Shown here: positions 26,201-36,768 of the stretch, in pieces
Layout of the letters: each line of letters opens with the position of its first letter
Numbering within the stretch: position 1 is the first letter of the stretch
Assembly (NCBI GenBank): GCA_029531795.1
Contig: JAPEIS010000012.1
Span: 868,001 to 932,000, forward strand
DNA: 64,000 nt
Reading direction: 5' to 3'
Source of the DNA: Sclerotinia nivalis
Taxonomy: Eukaryota; Ascomycota; Leotiomycetes; Helotiales; Sclerotiniaceae
Notes under the pieces: model-generated
Told to the model about the DNA's origin: nothing
Databases searched by the model: none
Seen by the model: the letters and a program-made list of their open reading frames with translations, nothing else
Program-made: the position numbers and the translations under genes

Positions 26201-27361
26201 CAGGGGAATGGCTGACGATGAGGAATCGGCGGCATTTGTTCTTAACCAACGGCTTGAATTGATAGCTGATCTTGATGAAGAACGAAAGGTCATAGAGGCA
26301 GAAAGGCAAGCTCTTGGCAGAGTTCTTGAAGAGAATAATGAAGCAGATCGATCTCTCACACATCTTTCTGCTTCTCCATCCAATATTAACATGCGCTGGC
26401 AACAAGGAAACTTCGTTGGTGGCGGTACCTTTGGATCAGTGTACGCTGCGATCAATCTGGACTCGGGTCATCTTATGGCTGTGAAAGAGATTCGTCTACA
26501 AGATCCTAATCTTATCCCCACAATTGCTGCTCAAATATCGGATGAGATGCACGTCTTAGAGGTTCTCGATCATCCCAACGTTGTTTCATATCACGGAATC
26601 GAAGTTCATCGCGACAAAGTCTATATTTTTATGGAGTACTGTTCTGGTGGGTCACTTGCAGGTCTGTTGGAGCATGGGAGAATCGAAGATGAACAGGTTA
26701 TAATGGTATATGCTTTGCAACTTTTGGAAGGTCTGGCATATCTTCACGAAAGCGGCATTGTTCATCGTGACATTAAACCAGAAAGTAAGTTTTCTCTTGC
26801 CTTCTTTTCATCACGATTATTTATCTAACCATGACCTTAGATATTCTCCTTGATCATAACGGTGTGATTAAATATGTAGATTTTGGTGCCGCAAAGGTTA
26901 TTGCTCGTCAAGGTAAAACTCTCGTTGCTGCGACTACGGCCACCCTCACCAACAGAAATAAATCCATGACTGGTACCCCTATGTACATGTCCCCTGAAGT
27001 AATCAAAGGAGAGAATCCAGGGCGAGCTGGTTCAGTCGATATCTGGTCACTCGGCTGCGTTATTCTGGAAATGGCTACAGGTCGTCGACCCTGGACGTCT
27101 CTCGACAATGAATGGGCCATCATGTACAATATTGCCCAAGGCAATCCTCCTCAAATGCCATCACCAGATCAACTCAGTCCTCAAGGTATTGATTTCATCA
27201 AGAAATGCTTCATTAGAGACCCCAAAAAACGTGCTTCGGCGCCGGAGCTTTTGCAACATGAATGGATTGTTGCGATTAAGAACCAGGTTTCCATCGAACC
27301 ACAAACACCAAGCGATAATGGAAGCTCTCAGTCTAGTGTTAGGGGAAGTTTTATGAATTGA
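23247..27361 (+). CDS. SSK2: MAP kinase kinase kinase of the HOG pathway (Ssk2/Ssk22, Os-4, SskB type)
   Basis: This kinase activates the Pbs2-type MAPKK and so the Hog1/Sak1 osmotic stress MAPK, downstream of the histidine kinase phosphorelay. Two exons (23247-26784 and 26841-27361) give 1352 residues; the 56-nt intron has GTAAGT and TTAG ends. The long N-terminal region (disordered to about 230, then helical) is typical of Ssk2/Wis4 family kinases. The kinase domain begins near residue 1049 with the glycine loop GGGTFGSV. The catalytic Lys is at about 1080 (AVKEI), HRD Asp at about 1175 and DFG Asp at about 1193 (DFGAAK). The activation loop is TGTPMYMSPE. The intron falls inside the HRDIKPEN motif. 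The start at 23247 (MSSEISPR) is the first ATG of the frame. All catalytic residues are intact. Confidence 0.96.
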
Positions 27362-28588
27362 GTTATGATGAATACTTGCCTTCGACTATTCCTCTCCGCG
27401 GTTATGATACCTTTCTTCTACTTTTCGAACAAAAAATCTTTCCTCTGTTTTTGCATTTGTCAATATTATTCTTTTGGTCGTTCGGGAAAAGCGCAGTACA
27501 TGAAGCGTCTTTTTGGGGGGGGGGGGGGGGGGGGCATTGGGTTTGGCACAATGGTCGAATCGGAATTGCATGTATATGAGGGATATACATAAACACGAGA
27601 ATTTTTCATCAGCGATGAGTTGGGAGTTGGTGTTTTTCGTTGCATATATGTGTTTATGAGGAAAGCTGGGACTACTTTTTCTGACGTCTATTTGATTGTG
27701 CGGATGTGGATGTAGTGTCGCGTTGATATTGAAAGGCTGATCTGGAGAAGAAGTGGGAGGTTGATCCGAGCAGGTTTATGGATGGGTGGGTGTAAATACA
27801 TGCATGTAATCAAAGGACAAGTCGAGATTGGTTTTAGGGGGGACGGGGTATAGGCGGTATGAGACCAGTGGTGGATAAGGTTTATTGGGAAGCATAGATA
27901 TATATTGTGATGGAAGGAGTGGTAGTGACCTGTAGGAATAATCAGCAAAATAATGAAAAGAAATAATACTGCCGGTATGGCGGTGCCGTTACAATCGCTG
28001 TCTCCAATCCCCGTTTCCACGCGTCACACATATCATGACAAACCATCATGAAATACTATACCGGGTCTAACATTCCGTGGACGGAAATACACACCCCAGA
28101 TACGTCGGACACTACTCGGACTCTCGGGGCCTACACCTAGTAGCCCCACTCCTTTACGCGGCATTGGAGATGGTGATGGTGGAGATGGGTCCAGTTTTTC
28201 GTAACCTGCTTTTTTGAATTTTTGAGAAGGCGTGGATAATAGGTATGCAGGTTGGGTGGAAAAGTTTTTCGATACTACTCGAGTAGGTGGATTGTGGGAT
28301 CGGATTGTGGATGTGGATGTGGAGACTTTAGATATGGGTTGGATGGATTGGATGGCGAGATTGGGAGGGGATTTTTTGAAGTGGGGTGGAGGGGTATATG
28401 ACGGGTATATTTCTCGTGGGTTTGGGGGGGTTTTTTGTTTTCTCTTTTTGATTGCCAGGAAGGTGAGGGCGAAGAAGACTTTAAGTGAAGTTTCGGATAC
28501 TTCGTGTGAAATTTCGCCAGATTTCAGATTGAATGGAACCCAGACGAGATTGTAAGAAATTTCAACAATCGTGCGGCTATTTTGATAA
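27362..28588. other. Intergenic region between SSK2 and the Git1-like transporter
   Basis: Contains the SSK2 3' flank, with a G20 homopolymer at 27515-27534, and the promoter of the downstream transporter. An open frame at 28232-28555 (Trp/Gly/Asp-rich) has no recognised domain and is not called. G-rich DNA predominates on the plus strand from about 27740 to 27850 and 28150 to 28440. Confidence 0.5.
27515..27534 (+). repeat. Homopolymer G20 after SSK2
   Basis: Twenty uninterrupted G bases, 153 bp beyond the SSK2 stop codon and probably within its 3' UTR. Length is likely polymorphic and prone to sequencing error. Confidence 0.9.
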
Positions 28589-30165
28589 ATGGCTGGATCA
28601 CAAGATATCGTCGATGGGGATTTTGCTCCAACTGTTAAAGAGAAATATGTGAAGAATCATTCGGCTGGAGAGTTGAGGGATGCAGAATCTGATACTGAGT
28701 CTACCAATTCGAGAGCTGGGTCTATATGGACTATTTCGGGATCTGTAAGTGTTACATCTAGGGGCACTACTCGAGAATAGTATTGATAGTGATGTTAGGC
28801 AATGGCGAACTATTCGGATGGATATCAGCAAGGTTTAGTAAGTTTCTAGGAATCCTTACTCGATATCACAATGTTATACTGTATGTCTAACAATCACAGG
28901 CATCGAGTACAAATGTAGTATTCAACCACCTCTTAGGAACCAAAGTCTACACCTCCACGATCCAAACCCGAATTTCCAATGCCCTTCTCGTTGGCTCCGT
29001 CATAGGAATTTTAATCCTCGGTTATACCTCCGATAAATTCTCCCGTAAAGGGGGCATGTTATTTACATCCTCCCTCGTAATAATCGGTTCTCTACTCTCG
29101 ACCCTCGCTTTCCAAGTACACCCCTCCCACAATATGCTTTGGTTCCTCACCATCGCTCGTGGTATTGCGGGTGTGGGCGTAGGAGGTGAATATCCCACTT
29201 CAGCAGCTGCTGCCCTCGAAGGATCAGCTGATCATTTCGATGAAAAGAGAGGTCCTATCCAAGTCTTTATCTCTACCATGATGGCCACAACTGGTTCTCC
29301 TACTTGCACATTGGTCTATCTTCTCTCTCTGCTCGCCTCGAATGATAATCTCACTGTCGCCTTTCACGCCATCTATAGCATAAGTACCATTCTCCCTCTC
29401 TTTGTCATACTCTTTCGTCTGCGCATGACAGATGGAAAACTCTTTCAAAAATCTAATCTGAAAAAACGAGCTATACCATGGAGATTTATCATCCGCGAAT
29501 ACGGATTGAGATGTTTAGGCACGAGTACCGCTTTTTTTCTATACGATTTCGTCAATTTCCCAAATAGCATCATGAGCGCCGCCATTATCAACGGGCTCGT
29601 TCCGGGAAAAAACGTCCGCACGGTAGCTATATGGCAATTCATCCTGGCCATCTTCCCCATCCCAGGAGTCCTATTAGGAATGTGGCTCGTAAACCGCATC
29701 GGCAGAAAATGGACCGGCATCCTCGGATTCTCGGGCTACATCATCCTCGGTTTCATCATAGGAGGTAACTACACCACCCTCACCACCTCCACCAACCTCC
29801 CCGCTTTCATCGTCCTCTACGGACTCTTTGCCTCTTTGGGACACATGGGACCCGGTGCTACAATAGGTCTTATTAGCGCGGAGAGTTTTCCGACGGCGAT
29901 AAGGGGCCTGGGGTATGGAGTTAGTGCGGGGTTTGGGAAGGCGGGGGCGGCGGTTGGGACGCAGGTTTTTAGTCCGATTCAGGAAGTGGCGGGGAAGAGG
30001 AGTACGTTTTTTGTGGCGGGGGGTGTGGGCGTTTTGGGGACGGGGGTTTATTGGTTTTTGCCGGAAGGGAGAGGAACGGATTTGAGGGGCTTGGATGAGG
30101 AGTTTGAGAGGGGGGTTAGGGAGGAGGGGAGAGGGCAGGGGGAAGGAGGGGTGAGGGATTTGTAG
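28589..30165 (+). CDS. Major facilitator superfamily transporter, Git1-like (glycerophosphodiester/phospholipid-derived phosphate uptake)
   Basis: Git1-type carriers import glycerophosphoinositol or glycerophosphocholine across the plasma membrane. Three exons (28589-28744, 28799-28837, 28900-30165) give 486 residues. The middle exon is only 39 nt and encodes AMANYSDGYQQGL, a conserved element at the first membrane segment, which supports the splicing. The motif-A-like GYTSDKFSRKGG, the GIAGVGVGGEYPTSAAAALEGS-type segment split around GEYPTS, and NRIGRKWTG between the later helices are family hallmarks. About ten to twelve hydrophobic segments are visible. The cytosolic C-terminus is short and Gly/Glu/Arg-rich. 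Coding DNA is C-rich to about 29830 and sharply G-rich from 29880 to the stop. Substrate is inferred from similarity only. Confidence 0.88.
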
Positions 30166-32107
30166 ATGGTAGGATGACTGGGGGAGAACTTTGATAGACT
30201 TTGATATTGAGGATTATATGTATGGCTTACACTCCGTAACCTTACATCCGATCCGAGGTTATTATTCAATTGATGCATATGATATATAAGGAAGCTAATT
30301 ATAAGAAACAAAGCATCCAACTTCCTCCAATCCTCTAGCCGACCCATCTACAAGTGTTTCCCTCCTTGCAAAATTCATAGCTCCAAACTCGCAGTAGCGA
30401 TAAAAGGGCGCAGACACAGATTCGCCAAATACGCGGCCGAGCGAGTGCAATCAACTCGAGAGAAAGAGGTGCCATCTGCGCTTTCGGTAGCAGATTTGAT
30501 GTTCAGGGCAAGAATATTATAAAGGACGACCGTACAGGTTATGAAGAATTAATGGGTCTTTGATCAAGAGGTATTTGACTGTGCGTTGGTGTTCTACATA
30601 TACTTATTTGATAAGAGCACGCATGGGCTCGGAATATTGAGTGGAAGTTGCACGGAGATTTCGAATATATTAGTAATTTAGTAGACAGTTCGGGTAGTCT
30701 ACGAAAGAAGACTGAATGTTTCGATGGGAACGACTAATGGCATGTAAGTTATTCGTGCGAGGGAAAAACTTTGTTATCGTATATGTGGCCATGGAATTTG
30801 CTAATTGCTACTCTGGTATATTTTTGCGGTTGTGTCAGCAAGTGAGAATGTAGATTGGAGCTTCCAAAATTACGTTTAAGTGAGTTGGCGTGGCAATGTA
30901 CATGTTATGCTCTTACTTAAAGACCTAGTTGCGACAACCCAGACCCATCAATGATTCATAATCGATTCAGAAGAGAACGCTTTAGAAAATGCTTGATCGG
31001 GGAATGACGGGATTAGGATTTCTTAGTAGTAAAATAAGGTAAATGGAATTCGAAGCCCGTTTGCTGGCCCCGTGCCAGCTGACCTGTCTACTGGGCAGTG
31101 AATGGAATAGATGGAACAGGTAGATAGAATCCGAAGGGAGAGGTGGTAGATGGTATGGTGTTATTGCTGGTTGATTAGTATGTGAATATAAATCCGGATT
31201 ATCGGTACAGACTAGGACTCGACCTATATCACAGGACGAAATCCGAGTCCAGAAGTTGTGAGTTGGTGAGATGAAATGTAGTGAGTAGCGCAATGGGATT
31301 ATATGTGATCAGCTTCGTAGTCTTAGATTTGAGTCAGAGGCTGTAGAATAGCACCGCGGTCCTGTTGGTAGATCTAGATGTTGGTTTGAATTTTAGTTGG
31401 TATTAAAAAGTAATGCAGTAGTACTGCGGTATAGTTGGTCGATCTAGCATATGGCGAAGGAGGCTATTAGACTATACTATATATAGGAAATGCACCAACG
31501 TTAATTATTAGAATCAAGTAAGCAATGCAAAGTCTTGAAACCTCGTCTTTATTACAACATATCGTTTTGGAAGTTGTGGCATTTGTTTGTTCCTGGGTGG
31601 TGCACCATGTGGCCTTCTGCGGCGAGTGCTGTGGTGACGGGAGGCAAATATGTGAACTTGTGTCTGAGATTGACGTGTTTAGGACTCTATCAAAACATAA
31701 TGCTTCAAAAATAACATAGGAATTAGTGATTTCTGGATGTTAATATGTTCTTTTGTGGTAAGTACTGCGGTGTGGTGAAGCAGAGATCTATATATATGCA
31801 TATGCCAGCCAGAGTTTCTGTGCCACGAGGACGAGCGTAGCATGTTTGAGGAGATTTCTATTCCAGAATTCGAGTTGACAACAACACTGGAGTGTTTCTT
31901 CGCCGTAATGGCGGCGCTGTTGGCAACTCGAATTCTACTCATTGGTTGGCAGTGATTGAAATCAGCATCCACACAGTTCGTGTCGTCTATCTTGGAAGGA
32001 GTCTATAAACCTTCAAAGTCTGCCCCAAAATGACTTTCCCTTCTCATCAAACCTATTCACAAACTCAAATACGCATTCATTCAAAATTCTTAAAAACACC
32101 GTTCGCA
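30166..32107. other. Intergenic region with a long inverted repeat and imperfect direct repeats
   Basis: No supported gene. A 29-bp element (TAG[CT]AC[CT]GCGGT...GATCTAG) occurs at 31349-31377 and again at 31419-31447 with six differences; a weaker related GTACTGCGGTGTGG lies near 31762. A 72-nt inverted repeat is at 31865-31936. The right end is the promoter of the G1-peptidase-like gene. The small open frame at 31525-31719 has no support. Confidence 0.55.
31865..31936. repeat. Inverted repeat, 21-bp arms with 30-nt loop
   Basis: The arm at 31865-31885 begins AGAATTCGAGTTG and is matched at 19 of 21 positions by the reverse complement of 31916-31936. The loop contains a small CGCC/GGCG stem. 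It ends 171 bp before the start of the G1-peptidase-like gene. Confidence 0.88.
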
Positions 32108-33129
32108 ATGAAGTTAACTATGTTCACCACCTTGACAGTCCTCACGACTGCTGTCTTCGCAGCTCCTCAGCACGAGATTTCGCAAACAAAGAGTCGTGAT
32201 CTTCAAGCCAGATTAGATACGACTACGTACACAGGCATCACTCCAACAACAAAAACGACTCTAATAGCCGGTGTGGGAATCACCGAGCCATTAGATCCTG
32301 CCACTGACAGTTATGCACATGTGACTGCTCGTACGTATGCTTTAATCATGATCATACTTGCTTTTCCATCATGATGGCACAACGCTAATCTTTTTGTAAT
32401 TATTGCAGATTTTGTGGTTCCCACTATCCAAGACAAGAATCCCGGTGTTGTTTCCGCGTTGATCGCTCTCGATGGGACCTCGACCGGCCGGAGAATTTTG
32501 ACCGGTATTAATATCCATGTGACAGGAGATGGTGATACTATCTATATACAAATTCAAGAGTGGGAGCCATCACCCTCATTCTCATTTACCGCAAATGATT
32601 CTCAGGCCTTTCCAATCCATCCCGGGGATGGTGAGCCCTCTCCGCTAAACCCGTTACTTTGTTCTTGGAAATAACCTAAACTAAATTCATTTTCACAGAT
32701 TTAACCTTTGCCCTCTCAATAGCACCGAGGAAAGATTCAGTCACGGCTATCATGACAAGTGCGAACACAGGTTTAACAATAACCGCGAAAACGAACGCAC
32801 CTACTGCTGACACCAATGGTATAGGAGCAAGCGCCATGTTCATGATGTTACGATCGCCCAACTCTCCACTTCTAAATTTCGGCACTGCAAATTTTACAAA
32901 ATGTGTTGCCATCACCTCGGGAGGGAGCTCGGTAGATTTTGCAGGAGGACCACCAGGATCAAAAATGCCTCCTATTAGTCCTTTCGAATTAGTTAATACT
33001 CTTGATGGTGATATGACTGTACTGGCATCCGGCAGCATTTTGGATGAATCTACTGCGCAGATTGTGTTGGAGTCATGCTGGTTAACGTTCTTTTATTTCT
33101 TTTTGAGGGAGAAATCATGTCGTACCTGA
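32108..33129 (+). CDS. Secreted G1-peptidase-fold (eqolisin-like) protein, apparently catalytically inactive
   Basis: Three exons (32108-32330, 32409-32630, 32699-33129) give about 291 residues. The N-terminus MKLTMFTTLTVLTTAVFAAP is a good signal peptide, so I prefer this Met to the in-frame one at 32030. From residue 82 the order of motifs follows the G1 (peptidase A4) beta-sandwich: ALIALDG, GINIHV, IQEWEPS, HPGDDLTF, LLNFGTANFTKC and VNTLDGD. In active members a Gln sits just before TG in the second motif; here it is Leu (RILTG, residue 105). The active-site Glu is also missing: the aligned segment reads ASAMFMM near residue 193. I infer a non-proteolytic role such as binding or decoy. 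The C-terminal tail after VLES is hydrophobic and atypical, so the 3' end is uncertain. Confidence 0.72.
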
Positions 33130-34193
33130 ATTTCTTGGTTGGGGGTATCGATGATAGGGAACTGGTGTCATGGTGTTTTCGAACGATCACGAGAAGCTTG
33201 TTATCGAGGGGATTTTCAGAAGATCGGTTAAGGAGCTATTGGAGAAGAGATCGTTGTCCTTAGTGCACACCTTGTTTTTGTGATAGCCTAGTGTACTGTA
33301 CTAAAGAAAGAAAGTGATCGTCTAATTGAGCAATCGAATTTTTGCAATTTTTGGAATTTTGAGAGCCAAGTGTTTCCTCGTGACATACTTGAATAGAAGG
33401 ATCGATCCACCAGCCAACTGAACATATTGATCAACTAAACGCCTAAGCCTAATTAAACGAAATATCAGTAGAGTATTTTTGAATTGAAATTAGATTATCA
33501 AGTTTTGAATATAGTATAAAACTATTATATAACTATTTTAGAAAAATTTATATAAAAATTTATACATACCTCTTTATATCAGAATCCTTTTCATACCGGA
33601 TTTGATTGATCGAATTTTTCGACCCGGTATAATCAGAATCAAAATCAAATCTCAGCCTTAAAACCCACAAGATAGAAAAAAGTTTTTAAATTGTCCTTCC
33701 ACATATAACTTTTTCATCATTCATCTCATTCATCCCATTTTAGTTTCTATCCTTCCTTTCATTTCCGCTTCATTCCGTTCCATTCAGTTCAGTTTCATGC
33801 TCAATACATACATACAATTGAAGCAAAGAGCACTTTGCACGTATGACACTGTACATCTGAGATGGATGGCGTAGTGAACTGAAAGAAGCTTCATTCATAC
33901 ATAAATACATAGATACATACATAGAAAAGCCCAGTGAAAGTGAAGAAAAGGAAAGGAAACATGGTATCTTGGTATCTCGACAGTAGTTCGCATTGATGAA
34001 GAAAAGGTATTTGAATTTTAGAATCATGAAGAACTAAGTAGTACCTAGGTAAACAAAAAAGAAATAAATTACGGATCAAGAATCAAGAAATGATCAAGAC
34101 CATTGTCTATGCGAAGTCGCTGTGTGTCTATCAAAAGACAAAGACAAAAAAAAAAGACGAAGGACGAAAGACCCAAGATTGAGGATCAAAAGT
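33130..34193. other. AT-rich intergenic region
   Basis: Contains the 3' flanks of the G1-peptidase-like gene (+) and the ammonium transporter (-). A very AT-rich stretch lies at about 33480-33600. No supported coding or RNA gene. A palindromic GTACCTAGGTAA motif occurs near 34042. Confidence 0.55.
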
Positions 34194-36010
34194 TTAGACT
34201 TCCATATCTTGAGCGGAATGTCTGGCTTCTTTTTCCCGACGAGGAGAAGGTGTGGCGGCATTTTCGCGACCAGAGTATTTACTTCCAGTTTCGGATACGT
34301 CGTTCAAGACCTCACGAGTAAGCTCAACATAATCATAAGCGAACTCGCCAATCTCGGCATCGTCGATACCGAGGATTTCAGCTTCTTCGGTAGCGCGGAG
34401 AGAAAGGCCGGGGATGAGGTTCATGACAAAGAGGATAATGCATGTTCCACCAAAAGCGTAAACACCACCGGAGATAGAATCAGCAAGTTGGTATCCGAGT
34501 TGAACCCAATTTCGGTTGATCCAACCACCTGGGATCTCAGTGAAACCATCAAGATGAGCTATGTAATCGGCGGCAAAGAAAGCAGTGAGTATGTTACCGA
34601 TGAGTCCACCGATGGCGTGTTCGGCGAAGATATCAAGAGCATCATCGATTCCGAGAACGAACTTGAGCTTGGTGGCATAGTTAGCACCGGCGGCTCCGAC
34701 AACACCATAAATGACGGCAGCCCAGGCAGGAACGAAACCAGATCCTGGAGTAATAGCGACGAGACCGGCAATGACACCAGAGCAGAAACCGACAGTGGAC
34801 CATTTGCGTTCAAGACGATAATCGAGGACACACCATGTGATACCGCCGACACAGGCGGCCAAGTTGGTGACGACTGCGGCCATAATAGCACGCATGTTAG
34901 CTGCAAGAGCAGAACTAAAGAATACCATAGTTAGTTTTATTCTGAAAAAAAAAAAAGTTGTTGCCCCTCAAGTGATCTGCAATGAAACATTACGTAAAGT
35001 TACATGTCTCATCACACAAAAGTTGAGTCGAGCAAAAGAAGTTAGATAAAACATACCCAGCATTGAAACCGAACCATCCAACCCATAGGAAAACAGTTCC
35101 AATGACAATGTGTGTAACGTTATGTGGGCGGTAATTCAATTCGTGAGTACCATGTCCACGACGCTTGCCCAACATAATACTGTATGCGAGAGCTGCACAA
35201 CCGGAAGAAATATGCACAGGAGTTCCACCAGCAAAGTCGAGACCACCCATTTTGAAAACCCATCCGGAAGAATTCCAAGTCCAGCAAGCAATTGGATCAT
35301 AGATGATGGTTGACCAAACGAACATGAAAACAATGGTTGGAAGCATGCGACCACGTTCTGCGACAGCACCAACTGCAAGAGCTACAGTGATGGCGGCGAA
35401 CATACCCTGATAGACGGCGAACATGAGATCAGGAATTTTGGAGGAACCAACTGATGGTGCTGCAAGGACATTTCGGAAGCCAACTATGAAAATCAAGTGG
35501 TTAGTTTTTACTGTTGTGCAATGTTCTAGAAGAAGTTGTACTCACTATTTTCTAAATTACCAATGTATTTTCCAGCGGTGTGAGAGAATGAGAGAGAGTA
35601 ACCCCAGAAGAACCATTGGAATGAAACAACTGCAGTAGCCATGATTGAAAGCCAAATCAATGACAAAGCAGACTTTCTACGAGCAAGACCAGAATAGAAG
35701 AAACTATGAAGATCAAAAGATTAGTTTCTGTAGTACAGATATCTATGTTTTCTTCAAGTACATACCCGACACCAGGAATCATAAGCAAAACCAAAGCAGT
35801 AGAAGTGATCATCCAGGCAATATCACCAGCCTGTCGCAAGAGTTAGTTTTGAGATTCAATTTGAGGGATGTTATGCGCAAAACTTACATCATAAAAGATG
35901 TTGAGATCCTCAGTTAAGGAATCACCTCCAGCTGCATTGGTACCATTGTAGGGAACATGAACTGTGTAGTTGAGTGCGTCAAGATCGACGCCATCGACAA
36001 TTAGAGACAT
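34194..36010 (-). CDS. Ammonium transporter, Mep/Amt family
   Basis: Plasma-membrane ammonium permease. Five exons (36010-35888, 35830-35766, 35703-35546, 35483-35057, 34914-34194) give 497 residues, the usual length. Splice sites are canonical with CTAAC branch sites in several introns. About eleven membrane helices are visible. Family hallmarks are the extracellular N-terminus with NYT and NGT glycosylation sequons, GVGFFYSGLARRK, the WFFWGYSLSFS helix, TWNSSGW, and the pore twin histidines in PVHISSGC and FAEHAIGG. The cytosolic tail contains the conserved LGIDDAEIGEFAYDY stretch used in regulation of Mep/Amt proteins. The N-terminus resembles Mep2/MeaA-MepA-type fungal transporters, but which paralogue cannot be decided. 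Four HGATAR sites upstream fit control by an AreA/Nit2 GATA factor. Confidence 0.96.
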
Positions 36011-36084
36011 CTTTAATATTTGACCTCAGTCGCAATAGTAAACTCTATCTCAGCAAGCAAGGTGTAGTTGCTTTGACCTCAAAG

Positions 36085-36310
36085 TGATAGATCGTCAAAG
36101 GAAAAGGGTGTTAATTGTAGTTGCTAGTAAGGAAGCTAATAAGCTAAGAAGCTCACCGATCGAAGGTTATCGAGTTGGAAGAGGTTGCAAAGGAAGAAAA
36201 GGAATGTTGTAGATAGTAGAAAGTATTATCCAAAGATGGCCGAGGTCGGAAAGTATACTAGGCTGTGAGTAGGGCTGTGAGATTTAAGAATCGAAGATAG
36301 GATGAGATAA
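36085..36310. promoter_or_regulatory. Cluster of GATA-factor (HGATAR) sites upstream of the ammonium transporter
   Basis: TGATAG at 36085-36090, AGATAG at 36211-36216, AGATAG at 36295-36300 and AGATAA at 36305-36310 lie 75-300 bp upstream of the start codon at 36010. HGATAR is the known core of AreA/Nit2 nitrogen-regulatory sites. Regulation itself is inferred; GATA motifs also occur by chance in AT-rich DNA. Confidence 0.45.
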
Positions 36311-36710
36311 CGGGCGAGGTCGGGAAGAGAATTAATTATATTGAGGAAATTATTCGGAATAGTTGCAAAAGTGAGGCTTGTGTAGGAGGAACCTTGATGG
36401 TGAATGTATTATCCAGCCCTGATATAAAGGTTTTGGTGAATGCGAAATGAAAATCCAAAGGGTATTTTCAAATCCAAATGAGTGAAATGATATTGTCAAA
36501 TCACAGATACAACTCAAGTCACTGGGTATTTGACACCTCTGGAAGCACAACAACGGAAAAAAAGATTGAGGAGGGGAAGTGAAATAGTTTTATGCATTCA
36601 GGTCAAATAACCTACAAGCCATTGATATGACATGCCATGCGATGCGATGCGATGCTTACATACCACCTTACCTTAACTGTAGCCTGGCTATACTTGCAGA
36701 TAGAGAGATA

Positions 36711-36768
36711 TGTGGATGTAGATGTGGATGTAGATGTGGATGTAGATGTGGATGTGGATGTGGATGTG
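36711..36768. repeat. Hexanucleotide microsatellite (GATGTG/GATGTA)n
   Basis: Roughly ten contiguous six-base units, alternating between GATGTG and GATGTA and becoming pure GATGTG at the right end. Confidence 0.92.

Noticed and set aside
27386..27596. Poly-Pro and poly-Gly open frames after SSK2
   Set aside because: Generated by the G20 run in multiple frames on both strands.
32030..32107. Upstream in-frame Met for the G1-peptidase-like protein
   Set aside because: Starting at 32108 gives a clean signal peptide; the upstream start would bury it behind 26 polar residues.
34122..34934. 270-codon open frame on the plus strand
   Set aside because: It is exactly antisense to the last exon of the ammonium transporter, whose membrane-protein sequence and motifs are unmistakable.
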